From RUG14871 sp045539425 (lineage in GTDB: Bacteria > Bacillota_I > Bacilli_A > Erysipelotrichales > Erysipelotrichaceae), in NCBI GenBank assembly GCA_045539425.1, contig JAZQFH010000040.1:21422-85421 (forward strand): 64,000 bases of DNA, given 5' to 3'. Under the pieces are notes generated by a model. The model saw only the letters and a program-made list of their open reading frames with translations. It was not told the origin of the DNA and searched no databases. Position numbers and translations under genes: made by a program. Numbering within the stretch: the stretch's first letter is position 1; every line of letters begins with the position of its first letter. This document shows, in pieces, positions 9,801 to 18,361 of the stretch.

Positions 9801-12800
9801 CCGTTGCGGACGGAGCCACTTTTCCGTTGACATACATGCCGCCAACCGGCCAGATGCCTTCTCCAAATGTTCCGGCATGATAGACACTGCCGCCTAACGG
9901 ATCAATCACGATCATTTCCGTTTCACTTCCGTCATAATGTGCCCAGTACAGATACGTTCCGTCATAGTACATGTTCTGATAGAGGAAGGATGTGGAAATA
10001 CCGGTCTCAAGTACAAGCTGCGGTGTGCTGAAGGTCTGCGTGCTCAGCGTTGTGGACCAGATGGCACCGTTTGTATCCAGGAAGAAGTAGGTTGCGCCGG
10101 TCGTTGTACGTCTCTGTAATGCAAGAGCACAGATATAATTGGATTCTCCGATTGTACTCTCCGCATCCAGTAAACCGTACGGGAAGCCGCTGTATGTACC
10201 TAACTCATCATCCGTTTCCGGAGCCAGATTGCCGAAGATCAGATATCCTGCAAACGCGTAAGTGTAATACGGGTTATAGCGGGATCCCGCCGGAGCCATA
10301 TCGAATATCATCGCATAGTTATTGCCGTATTCCGTTAATGCGTAAGTTGATCTGTCAACGGAGTACAGAACGCTCTCGGAAGCAGAGGTATCCAGCGTAG
10401 CCGCATACAGATTGCTTGTTGTCTGCATGTATGCCGTTACCAGATTCTTATCCAGAGCCGTATTATTCAGTTTTGTAAAGTCTGACGGATGGTCCGAGTT
10501 GAAACTGGCGAAATAGACTCCGCCTTCTTCATCCCAGAGGATGCCGTTTAATGTCTTATTTGCGGAAACCACTGTCACCGCACAGGTTGCCTTCTTGCTG
10601 GAATCCGCATTGGAAGTCGCCGTAATCGTGGCATTGCCTCTTGCGACTGCCGTAACCGTACCCGTTTCATCCACTGTCGCGATTGCCGTATTGGAAGAGG
10701 TATACGTAACGGACTGATCTTCCACTGTCAGCGGACTTACTGTTGCCGTTAAACTTGCCGACGAGCCGAGATATAAGCTTAAGGAAGTAGGGTTCAGTGT
10801 GACGCTGTCAACCTTGTACGGGTCGATATCTGAATTGTTATTGACTTTCAGGGCGACAGCCGTTTCATTGGACGCATAGTCTCCCGCAAAGACAGCCACG
10901 TATCCTGCCGCATTGCGGATGATATCCGTTGCTTCAATGGTGGTTTCGTAGCTTCCGTTCTTCGGAATTGCTTCCTCATAGACTGTATTTCCATCTAGGG
11001 ATTTCACTGCCACATAAGCGAGATTGAAATTGTCGCTGACTTTGATGGAAATATTGTTCCCGTCCAGTTTTGCTTCAGAGATAACCGGAGCCGTATTGTC
11101 GATGACAAAATCATATCCGACAAATGCGCCATCTCCCAGTTTATTAGAACGCAGTACTTCATTGAATTTTGCTGCAGACAGCTGACCGGCATCCGAAGCC
11201 GTCATGCTGCCGTTGACCATCATGGCATTGTATTCCGGAATGGCGTAGTAGCCCACGCGGACCCGCTCACCTTCCGCAAGATTCAGGCTGCTGAGTTTCT
11301 TATTGAGAGAATAGGATCTCGTAGTTTTTCCCTGCCAGGAAGCACTTTCCTGGTCATACCAGATACCGGTGACTTCATGCCCGTTGATGGCGGAGCTGAG
11401 AACATTTGTTACATTTCCGTTCTCATCCACTTTGGAGATCGCATATCCCGTTGTTCCCGCTGCACGGTAGAGGTTGTAGGTAATCTGTTTTACGGTTGCT
11501 TCCGCATTCATTGCCAGGCGGTCACTCGGGAAACTGTCTTCCACTTTGTACGGGTTTCCGCTCACTTTGGAAGTTGTCCCCTTGTATTCCACTGTCATGT
11601 AGTTGGTATCGCTGTTTCCCGTATACGGAATCTTCGCCGTTCCATAGAGCGTATCCGTATAGGACGTATTGTCAAACATCGAAGGATCCGTCCAGCTGCC
11701 GTAGAATCCCAGAAGCGGGATCGTATGTTCATGGGCAAAGGATTCCCCTTCCGCGCTTGTCGTATTACACTTCACATAAGTGAAGCCTTCGATATAGGCA
11801 CCGTTTGGATATTCTGCATTCAGCTCATTTTTCTGCTGTTCGCTGAGCGTCAGAGTGACCGTGACACTGCGCGCGGAATTCGCCGGAACCACACCATCTG
11901 CCACTGCACCTCCGGAAGATTCAAAGTTCAGTAACAGCTGGGCATCCTGCGTGGAAAGCCCTTCGATACCATCCATTTCACCGGCTGTCAGATTCAATGC
12001 TGAACCGTCATTATTGCCGGAAAGATAATCCAGGATAGCCTGGGCATCGAGTGCATTTGTCACGCCGTCCTTATTCACGTCATGTTCATTGGAAGCACCT
12101 TCCGAACCTTCCCACTCATAAAGAGCGGAGGAATTCAATGGTGTTGTACTCATCGCCATAAACCGGCTGCCGTCACTGCTGTAGGAAGCCTGGGTGAAAA
12201 GTTTTGTATCCAGATCAAATGTCAGATCATGATCGGTAATATTGTAAAGAGTGAAAGAATAGGAGTATGTTCCCGTACGCGCAGGATCGTCACCGAATTC
12301 CACCTTGACTTTGCCGTCTTCCGCTGCACCTGTTTTTGCACTCAGGGTGTTATCTTCCGTACTCATCAGAATGATGGAAGATGCATTGATTGCCTTAGAC
12401 ACTTCTGCCAGACCGGCTCCCTGCTGCAGGATGGAGACATAGTTCCCGTCATTGATCATCGGCGTCGCAGTTGACATCATTAAGCTCTGCGAGATGGCTC
12501 TGGTATCGACATCTGCGAGAGTGCTGTTTTTCTGACGCGGATCATTCTCTCTGAGATATTCCGCCAGTACCGCTGCCAAGCCCGCCATATGCGGAGCAGC
12601 CATGGAAGTACCGGACATCAGTTCGTATTTACTGGAACCGCCTGCTGTCCCGGTTTTGGTTTTATTGGTTCCCCAAACGGAATAGATATTTCCGCCCGGA
12701 GCCGTGATTTCCGGTTTCATTATCAGGGAGCCCGGAACACCCCAGGAAGAGAAATCCGTAATTGTGGCATCTTCTCTGCTCTGTTGCGTTTCGGTGCTTA

Positions 12801-14511
12801 CCGCATCGGTTATTGTGACCGTACCGGTATAGTAAGTATAGTTTCCGACAGTCTTAGAAGTGGAATTCGCCTTGATCGTCTCCGCATCGCTCAGCGAGAT
12901 GGAGACCATCGGGAATGTTCCGGTATAATCCGTCAGATCCATGCTGATGGATCCCGGCTGGTTGTTGGCAACAATCAGCGCCTTCGGTTTGACGCCTGCC
13001 GCATTATTACCTTTTTCGTAGAAAGAGATTTCGCCTCTGTTGACGATGACGATTTTGCCGCTCAGAGAGATTGCATTATTCACTGCCGTATAATCAGCCG
13101 TATTTCCTACGGCATCAATATAAACATAGGAGTAACTTCCGGCAACGGAAGTCATTTCCCCACCGGTATTTTCCGATTCCGTATAGAAAACGGAATGATT
13201 CCCGTTGAATAAAAGCGGTGTTCCGGTTGCCCCGATATTATCCGCTGCGGCAACACCTAAACTGTTGATATAAGTTCCCGGGGAACCTCCGGTATGCATG
13301 GAGACATCTTCAATATAAAGGTCAGTTTCCAGAAATTCCGTCAAGCCATAGGAGTTACCGGCGGAAATCGTCACAACGATATCACTGGCCGCAGAAAGCG
13401 AGTTTAAAACATCCTGATAAGCATCGGAATACGTAAACCCCTGAATTGAGGAGCCGAGGGAAAGGTTAACGGAGTCACATCCGAGAACGATGGCATCTTC
13501 AATAGCCGACATGTAGTCGGAGTCATACGCCCCACCGGAAGCGCCGAACACCTTCATCACTAAAAGCTGTGCATCCGGTGCCATACCGACCGCTTTCACC
13601 GTTTCCGCCGCGTCGACGTAGGATGTTCCGTTCTTAATATAGCGGTTTGCGGCTGCGATACCGGCAACGTGCGATCCGTGTTCCCCCTGCAGATCGTTCA
13701 GGTGGTTGATGGTTGTATTCTTATCTACATAGTTATATCCGTAAGGAATCTTAGCGGAAACATAGCTGCCGCTTCCGTTCAGTTTCGATTTTACTTTAGT
13801 AATATCCGCGGAAGTCATCAGCGTCGGTGAATCGGACAGACGTGAGATGGAATAGTTAAAAGCATCCGCATTAAAAGACTGATGTGTTGTATCGATACCC
13901 GTATCAATGATGGCAATTCTGCTTCCAGCTCCGGTATATCCTTCACTCCAGGCAGTCGTTGCCCCGACCATACCGGAGGAACTGTTCGCCGTCTGCGGAG
14001 AGACCGTGTCTTCCTGCGGAAGATACTGGCGCTCTAAAAAGACATCCTTAACACCTTCCACGTTCCGGATCGTTTCGATATCCGCATATTTGACATAGGC
14101 TGAAATAACATTCATCGCAAGCGTCAGATTCCATTTCACATCCATGGAGTATCCGATTGCCTGATTGATTCTTGAAGTAACGGAATCCTGCTCCTTTTTC
14201 AGACTCTCACGGTATGACATTGCGGAATTGTTTTCAGCAATGTTTCTGATCTGATATCCCTGCTCAAGGGTAGAGCCCTTGTCCAGCACAATGGAAACAC
14301 GGACGAGCTTATTCCCCGCAAAAGGAAGCTCCTCAGGTTCCGCGGATTCTTCAGTAACCGTACCGAGTTTTTCCACCCGGAGCGACTCCGGATCAATAAC
14401 TTCCATTTCCAGCGAATGATCCTGAACGGGTTCAGTCTCCTCCGCGTGTACAACAAATGCATTGGTTGTCAGCATCAGTAATGCCAGCATCCCGGTAAGT
14501 AAACGTTTCAT
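6832..14511 (-). CDS. Giant secreted subtilisin-like (S8) protease with PA, dockerin-like, Big2, cohesin-like, Cys-pair repeats and SLH modules
   Basis: The 2,559-residue product starts at the ATG preceded by GGGAGG with 9 nt spacing; the frame is open 37 codons further upstream but lacks a signal peptide. Order of parts: signal peptide (1-25), I9-like propeptide (about 50-150), S8 catalytic domain with Asp in IIDTGID (about 202), His in HGSHVAG (about 278), Asn in SAGNS and Ser in GTSMAAPH (about 635). A PA-type insert lies inside the domain. Then come an Fn3-like region, a dockerin-like Ca-binding pair (about 809-860, DVNKDGVTNALDA), a Big2 domain (about 1235-1315), a roughly 300-residue module opening LNGILWDEEG, a cohesin-like domain (about 1637-1717), seven 77-residue repeats (about 1745-2290), an Fn3-like domain and three SLH modules (about 2373-2557). 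It is lactocepin-like in plan and should be wall-bound. Its substrates are unknown. Confidence 0.9.
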   Translation of the reverse strand: MKRLLTGMLALLMLTTNAFVVHAEETEPVQDHSLEMEVIDPESLRVEKLGTVTEESAEPEELPFAGNKLVRVSIVLDKGSTLEQGYQIRNIAENNSAMSYRESLKKEQDSVTSRINQAIGYSMDVKWNLTLAMNVISAYVKYADIETIRNVEGVKDVFLERQYLPQEDTVSPQTANSSSGMVGATTAWSEGYTGAGSRIAIIDTGIDTTHQSFNADAFNYSISRLSDSPTLMTSADITKVKSKLNGSGSYVSAKIPYGYNYVDKNTTINHLNDLQGEHGSHVAGIAAANRYIKNGTSYVDAAETVKAVGMAPDAQLLVMKVFGASGGAYDSDYMSAIEDAIVLGCDSVNLSLGSSIQGFTYSDAYQDVLNSLSAASDIVVTISAGNSYGLTEFLETDLYIEDVSMHTGGSPGTYINSLGVAAADNIGATGTPLLFNGNHSVFYTESENTGGEMTSVAGSYSYVYIDAVGNTADYTAVNNAISLSGKIVIVNRGEISFYEKGNNAAGVKPKALIVANNQPGSISMDLTDYTGTFPMVSISLSDAETIKANSTSKTVGNYTYYTGTVTITDAVSTETQQSREDATITDFSSWGVPGSLIMKPEITAPGGNIYSVWGTNKTKTGTAGGSSKYELMSGTSMAAPHMAGLAAVLAEYLRENDPRQKNSTLADVDTRAISQSLMMSTATPMINDGNYVSILQQGAGLAEVSKAINASSIILMSTEDNTLSAKTGAAEDGKVKVEFGDDPARTGTYSYSFTLYNITDHDLTFDLDTKLFTQASYSSDGSRFMAMSTTPLNSSALYEWEGSEGASNEHDVNKDGVTNALDAQAILDYLSGNNDGSALNLTAGEMDGIEGLSTQDAQLLLNFESSGGAVADGVVPANSARSVTVTLTLSEQQKNELNAEYPNGAYIEGFTYVKCNTTSAEGESFAHEHTIPLLGFYGSWTDPSMFDNTSYTDTLYGTAKIPYTGNSDTNYMTVEYKGTTSKVSGNPYKVEDSFPSDRLAMNAEATVKQITYNLYRAAGTTGYAISKVDENGNVTNVLSSAINGHEVTGIWYDQESASWQGKTTRSYSLNKKLSSLNLAEGERVRVGYYAIPEYNAMMVNGSMTASDAGQLSAAKFNEVLRSNKLGDGAFVGYDFVIDNTAPVISEAKLDGNNISIKVSDNFNLAYVAVKSLDGNTVYEEAIPKNGSYETTIEATDIIRNAAGYVAVFAGDYASNETAVALKVNNNSDIDPYKVDSVTLNPTSLSLYLGSSASLTATVSPLTVEDQSVTYTSSNTAIATVDETGTVTAVARGNATITATSNADSSKKATCAVTVVSANKTLNGILWDEEGGVYFASFNSDHPSDFTKLNNTALDKNLVTAYMQTTSNLYAATLDTSASESVLYSVDRSTYALTEYGNNYAMIFDMAPAGSRYNPYYTYAFAGYLIFGNLAPETDDELGTYSGFPYGLLDAESTIGESNYICALALQRRTTTGATYFFLDTNGAIWSTTLSTQTFSTPQLVLETGISTSFLYQNMYYDGTYLYWAHYDGSETEMIVIDPLGGSVYHAGTFGEGIWPVGGMYVNGKVAPSATEEEIAEDVITKEKMLISDEKMAEIYKRIQQEQLKFNREAEETAEAELPAGSLNSIRIEAPALHEGAAVSNTEEDGSVTVTLSEKEAVTNGFITLKYDPAKLEFVSSDSSLAYHSIYVDEAAGQITLTYANKTELASDSTLAEFTFRAGCEESSVTTTVKERNSQLNLNVTEEKTVEAKGHIWDTENVQWTWNGYKSATATLTCKTNAEHKQTLEAQISSEVTTEATCETSGIRTYTATVTLNGEILTDTKEEILPATGHDYRLVDWAWAEDLSSAKAIFACANDSTHVKQMEAEVTTAVTKEAGCETAGVMTYTAVVVFDGNTYTDQKTGEIAPLGHSYQFDHFEWAENYESVKAILICEHDASHTLKEDAEVTSVRVEPTCEEDGSIAYTAEYKGNKETKTVVLPAVGHQFGEPEWSWDGFNKAEATFVCAHDQNHTVTLSATITSNITAEPGCETTGEKTYVATISFEGKNYTDTQKETLDAIGHAYGEPDWNWADDYTSAEAVFTCEHDKNHTKTVSATITKSSDDAGSCTEPGHVTYRAVVTLDGKEYADEKRVEVEAVGHNWDTPVWTWNGYEGATVTFVCQRDPAHTETVTASISSTLSKEATCEETGVRTYTATAVFEGITYTDQKEEMLPATGHKYQEPSWSWNGFESAQATFVCEYDNTHTVTLTAVLTSEITRQATYSEAGEITYTATVTLEGKTYTDQLVVATEKLPLPEIEILNLKNSTRGITVSWSDVSEAEKYVLVRQNDDGSWTEVYQGDAKVFTDADVKVQTLYTYRIKALIQNAEALSEEESIVYYPFDDVRESIGNTTFKAIMWAYENGIVKGTSETEFSPADACLRKNFTVMLYRIYGSPDVSGYENPFSDVSPSLGNTTYKSILWAYHNGVVKGTSATTFSPEDEITRAQMLVMLYRLAGAPSVEGFDNPFTDVDRSLGGTTYKAILWGYHIGLTKGKTKTEFGPKDNCKRSELAVFLYRFNNKFYVLQ
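7640..9275 (-). repeat. Seven coding repeats of about 77 residues with a conserved Cys pair
   Basis: Each unit begins with GH, then an aromatic WxW motif, an AxxTFxC strand, a conserved His, a CE(T/E)xG turn and a YTATVxFxGxxYTD strand. Two cysteines per unit suggest an internal disulphide. The last unit has Tyr where the second Cys should be (ATYSEAGE). The array probably acts as a stalk between the protease part and the SLH anchor. Confidence 0.85.
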
Positions 14512-14572
14512 ATACGTTATCCTCCCTTGTTTCGACAAAATTCTACTTTTTATTGTAACATCGGTCCTTTTC

Positions 14573-14600
14573 AAAAAAAAGAGCTTTTGAAAGCTCTTTC
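14573..14600 (-). terminator. Intrinsic terminator of the 1,190-residue surface protein gene
   Basis: On the minus strand AAAGAGCTTT / AAAGCTCTTT is followed by eight T. Confidence 0.88.
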
Positions 14601-14628
14601 CTTGTGCTGTAAATTGTTTCACCGCTTC

Positions 14629-17600
14629 TTATGGCAGATAGTGGAACAGATTGTTCAGACGGTACAGGAAGACCGCTAACTGGGCTCTTGTACACGGGTC
14701 ATTTGGTGAGAAGTGTGTCTTGTCCGTCCCCTTTGTCAGCTTCACATCATACGCCCATAAGATGGACTTGTATGTTGTATTACCCAGAGATTTGGATACA
14801 TCCTCAAACGGATTCGTTGTGGCACTTACTGTCGGCTTCCCTGCCGTACGCCATAACATGACAGCCATGTTGGCTCTTGTCGTGTCTCCTGACGGATTGA
14901 ATGTTCCGTCCGCATTTCCCTTGACGATTCCCTGCTGATAAGCCCAGAGGATCGCTTTGTAAGTTGTATTGCCTAACTCTTTTGTGACATCCGGGAACGG
15001 ATTGTCCGATACATTCACTGCCGGCTTGCCCTTTAAGCGCCATAACATGACGCATAACTGAGCACGCGTGCAGTGATCACTAGGAGAATATGTATCTGCG
15101 CTTGTTCCTTTGATGATTCCGTTTTCATAGGCCCATAAGATAGCTTTATACGTGGTTCCACCGAGGTCTTCCGAGACATCTATAAACGGATTTGCCGGAT
15201 CTGCCTTTGCGGTAATCGTGAGCGTACCGTTCACATAAGTCACCGTATAGTTTCCCTGCAGTGTCTCACCGCTTGGGATGATTTCATACGTACCCGGTTC
15301 CTCACCGGCTGCTCTTTCAATTGTATAGGTAATCAGAGAAGGTTCTTCCCCTTCCACAAGGCCGGTGACGGTTGCCGTGAATTCAGGATCGTTCTGACCC
15401 TGTTCCTTTTCCGCATTTGATGCCGTTACCATAACTTCACGCGGTACAATGGTCAGCTTGCCGGTTTCATAAATGATTACGGTCCGCTTGCTGATATCTC
15501 TTCCGTTTTCTTTGACGACCTTCGCTTCGCCCAGTACTTCCGGCATATATTCTCCGACGGTTGTTCCACTGACGCGGAGTGTGAGTCCGCTGATTTCGAG
15601 TTTTTCCCCGTCTGTTGTCGTGAAAGTGATTACGCCGTTCTCTTCGTTTTCAAAGCCTTCGATCACATGCTCTTCTCCGTCATAGATGTACTCCTGAGAC
15701 GCACTTCTGAGAGTGATCTCGTAGGTTTTCCCTTCCTTGATGAGGACTTTGTACTCCACCTGGAACTCATTCAGTGTGAAGACAGCTTTATGTTCTCCAA
15801 TCTCCCACTGATTCTCATAGGACTGATCATCTGAAACCATATAGGCAAAATGACAGTTTTCGAATTGTTCTTCCAGAGCTGCCTTTACCTCATCCGGTGT
15901 TCCGCTGATTTCGCCATACGGTGTACTGACTGTCACTTTCAGCGGTTTGGTATCATAGCAATACCATGCTGTTTGTCCCTCTTCAGCAACATCATTTACC
16001 AGAACAGCGTCATCTTCCGTCAGTTCCAGTGTTTCAACCGTAACCGAACGGATCGGATTCTTCCGGACCTCTGTCACGTATTCGCCGTAAGCATAGCCGA
16101 CATAAACTTTGCATGGATGCTCTCCGATACCCCATTCCGCATCATATTCCTGATTGGTTTCTACCGTGATCGGGATATTGTAGCCGAAGGTATCTTTCAG
16201 CTGTTTTTTGATTTCGGAAACACTTCCCATGAAGTACCCCTGGTCCGTGTCAACTTCCAGGTAATCCGGTGTCGCATCATAATAATGCCATTTCACATCC
16301 TTAATGGCGTTACCGGTAGCGTCTCCCACTGTAGTAAACGTTTCTTTCGCGTCGCTTTCATAGCGGATCACTTTCGGAACGTAAACAGACTTGATCGGAT
16401 TCTCCTTGATTTCCACCTTATAAGTGACTTCTTTACCGGCAAAGAGAAGCTTCGCTTCATGACTTCCGGCTTCCCACTGATTGAAGTAAGACTGATCATC
16501 CGTAACTTCATATTTTGCATAGAACCCGTACTTTTTATAGATTTCATGATTGACCTGCGCAATGGTTCCGCTGAGCTCTCCATCCGCCGTCGTTACCGTG
16601 ATCATTGCAGGCTGTGTGTTGTATCTTTTAACATTCTTGTAATTCCATATCGGTTCTCCGACATATTCCCGGCTTACATGTGCACTGCCCGTATAGACAA
16701 CCTGATCTTCCACGCTTACATTTTGAATCGGGCTGTCTTCAATTGTGACATTGTAACCGTATGTTACTTTCGGAATCCATTGATGACGATTATGGAATTC
16801 AATGGAAACTTCATGCGTTTCTCCTGCTTTCCATGTATTTTCATAAGACTGATCCGTAATGACGCGGTAAGCAGGATAAACCCCGAATTCCTCTTCGATT
16901 TTACTCAGAACTTCTGCGAGTTTTCCTTCATAAACAGAGCCGCTGCTTGTTGTGACGCGGGTGTGTTCCGGATAGCAGTCATATTGCGGGTAACGGACCT
17001 GATAACTTCCTTCGTCCGTGTATACCCAATCCTCCACCATGCGATAGTTTCCGAAGGCAATTGTGACATCTTCGATTTCCGCCTTGGCAATCGGGTCTTT
17101 GATTACGTGAACGGTATAGGACACCGGATGGTTCGGGAAATTGCAGTAAGCAGTATGATCTCCGACACCCCACTGGTTTTCATAGGACTGATCCGATGTA
17201 TACAGTTCGTAGAAATTGTTGTAGACGAACTGATCATGGAAATGTTCCTGCAACTCCTCAAGTGAGTTAAAATCTCCGTCCACCGTATGGAAGACAGGCC
17301 CTTCCGCCGGATTCACGACATATCTCAGATAGAATTTTGTATTCGAATCAAAGGGATTTCCGTCAAAGGCAGTGTTGCAATCATATTCCACCTTTACGAG
17401 CTCCGGCACTTTCACACTGAGTACCGGATCTTCTTTTAGATCAATTTCATATGAACAGCTGTGTCCGTGCAGCAGGAGTTTTACCTGGTGTTTGCCGACC
17501 TGCCACTGATTTTCATAGCTCTCATCTGATTCGATATTAAATTCACTCTGAATACCGGTCAGATTATAGATTTCATAGGAAACCTGATCCGGATTTCCCG

Positions 17601-18201
17601 TAAGGAGTTCTCCGGCACATTTCAGTGAAACACTTTGCGGATTCTTGGTATAGGATACCCAAGGAAACTCCTGGTAACCCTCATCTGTTTCCACGCTCTC
17701 CGTTCGCTCAATTCCGTATCCGTAATAAGCGAGCGCATCTGTGCAGCTGAAACTGGAATAATCAATCGGGTTTTCCGTAATGAAAATCTCTGCAGGAGCG
17801 CTTCCTGTCTGATAAACGTAAAAATTGAGATAATAGGTCTGCCCCGCTTCCAAAAGCGCAAGCATTCCATACTGATTTTCGCCATCGAAAGAGCTGGTAC
17901 TGCTGACCCAGTTTTCAGACGCATCATATAGAGTTGCCTGGATGGAACTCTCCGGATAACTGATGTGGAAATAGTATTCCCCCGCTTTTTCCGGTGTGAA
18001 CGATAACCATAAGGATTCACTCAGTTCATCCAGAGTCAACGGAGTCTGATAAGAAAGTGCTTGAACCCCTTCCGTCGGAATTTCATTCGGTTCTGCGACT
18101 AAACCTGTTTCTTCAGCCCGCAGAGGGAAGTTTACAAAGCTAAGCAGCAGAAAAACCGAGAGAATGAAATTCACCTGTTTTCGAAAAAATAAATGATTCA
18201 T
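14629..18201 (-). CDS. Secreted repeat protein with MBG-like domains and three SLH modules
   Basis: The 1,190-residue product has a signal peptide (about 1-29, ending PLRAEE). An N-terminal beta-rich region contains LWLSFTPEKAGEYYFHIS, similar to pre-peptidase or carbohydrate-binding jelly-roll strands. Six imperfect repeats of about 95-105 residues follow, each with a DQSYENQW-like motif and an xGxH turn. Next are one or two MBG-type beta-grasp units (about 850-1000, AEKEQGQNDPEFTATVTG) and then three SLH modules (about 1010-1190). No catalytic motif was recognised, so it is likely structural or adhesive. The ATG has only a weak Shine-Dalgarno and a hairpin lies just upstream. It is a single-gene unit between two terminators. 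Confidence 0.85.
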   Translation of the reverse strand: MNHLFFRKQVNFILSVFLLLSFVNFPLRAEETGLVAEPNEIPTEGVQALSYQTPLTLDELSESLWLSFTPEKAGEYYFHISYPESSIQATLYDASENWVSSTSSFDGENQYGMLALLEAGQTYYLNFYVYQTGSAPAEIFITENPIDYSSFSCTDALAYYGYGIERTESVETDEGYQEFPWVSYTKNPQSVSLKCAGELLTGNPDQVSYEIYNLTGIQSEFNIESDESYENQWQVGKHQVKLLLHGHSCSYEIDLKEDPVLSVKVPELVKVEYDCNTAFDGNPFDSNTKFYLRYVVNPAEGPVFHTVDGDFNSLEELQEHFHDQFVYNNFYELYTSDQSYENQWGVGDHTAYCNFPNHPVSYTVHVIKDPIAKAEIEDVTIAFGNYRMVEDWVYTDEGSYQVRYPQYDCYPEHTRVTTSSGSVYEGKLAEVLSKIEEEFGVYPAYRVITDQSYENTWKAGETHEVSIEFHNRHQWIPKVTYGYNVTIEDSPIQNVSVEDQVVYTGSAHVSREYVGEPIWNYKNVKRYNTQPAMITVTTADGELSGTIAQVNHEIYKKYGFYAKYEVTDDQSYFNQWEAGSHEAKLLFAGKEVTYKVEIKENPIKSVYVPKVIRYESDAKETFTTVGDATGNAIKDVKWHYYDATPDYLEVDTDQGYFMGSVSEIKKQLKDTFGYNIPITVETNQEYDAEWGIGEHPCKVYVGYAYGEYVTEVRKNPIRSVTVETLELTEDDAVLVNDVAEEGQTAWYCYDTKPLKVTVSTPYGEISGTPDEVKAALEEQFENCHFAYMVSDDQSYENQWEIGEHKAVFTLNEFQVEYKVLIKEGKTYEITLRSASQEYIYDGEEHVIEGFENEENGVITFTTTDGEKLEISGLTLRVSGTTVGEYMPEVLGEAKVVKENGRDISKRTVIIYETGKLTIVPREVMVTASNAEKEQGQNDPEFTATVTGLVEGEEPSLITYTIERAAGEEPGTYEIIPSGETLQGNYTVTYVNGTLTITAKADPANPFIDVSEDLGGTTYKAILWAYENGIIKGTSADTYSPSDHCTRAQLCVMLWRLKGKPAVNVSDNPFPDVTKELGNTTYKAILWAYQQGIVKGNADGTFNPSGDTTRANMAVMLWRTAGKPTVSATTNPFEDVSKSLGNTTYKSILWAYDVKLTKGTDKTHFSPNDPCTRAQLAVFLYRLNNLFHYLP
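15780..17540 (-). repeat. Six coding repeats with the QSYENQW signature
   Basis: The motif occurs as ESYENQWQVGKH, QSYENQWGVGDH, QSYENTWKAGETH, QSYFNQWEAGSH, QEYDAEWGIGEH and QSYENQWEIGEH, spaced about 95-105 codons apart. Each is followed by a strand ending in an xNPIxSVxV-like sequence. Confidence 0.8.
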
Positions 18202-18211
18202 AAAAACTACT

Positions 18212-18236
18212 TCATCCGCAAATGCACAGGCGGATG
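18212..18236 (-). promoter_or_regulatory. Leader hairpin just upstream of the 1,190-residue protein gene
   Basis: A perfect 7-bp inverted repeat CATCCGC-N10/11-GCGGATG lies 11 nt before the ATG. It overlaps the place where the ribosome would bind. It could modulate translation, or be chance. Confidence 0.35.
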
Positions 18237-18302
18237 ATCTCCCACTTTCGATTTTAACACTTCATACTCTGATTGTTATATTTCAAAAGGAGGAATCCGT
18301 AC

Positions 18303-18340
18303 AAAAAGGAGCAGATTCCGTGCTGGAATCTGCTCCTTTC
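18303..18340 (-). terminator. Strong intrinsic terminator of the second S8 protease gene
   Basis: On the minus strand AAAGGAGCAGATTCC pairs perfectly with GGAATCTGCTCCTTT around a 5-nt loop, followed by TTTTTG. Confidence 0.92.
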
Positions 18341-18361
18341 GGTTTATTCTGCAATTACCTC

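Noticed and set aside
15850..17265. A 471-codon open frame on the plus strand opposite the repeat protein gene.
   Set aside because: It is antisense to a clear secreted SLH protein, has no ribosome binding site or recognisable domain, and mirrors the codon bias of the minus-strand gene.
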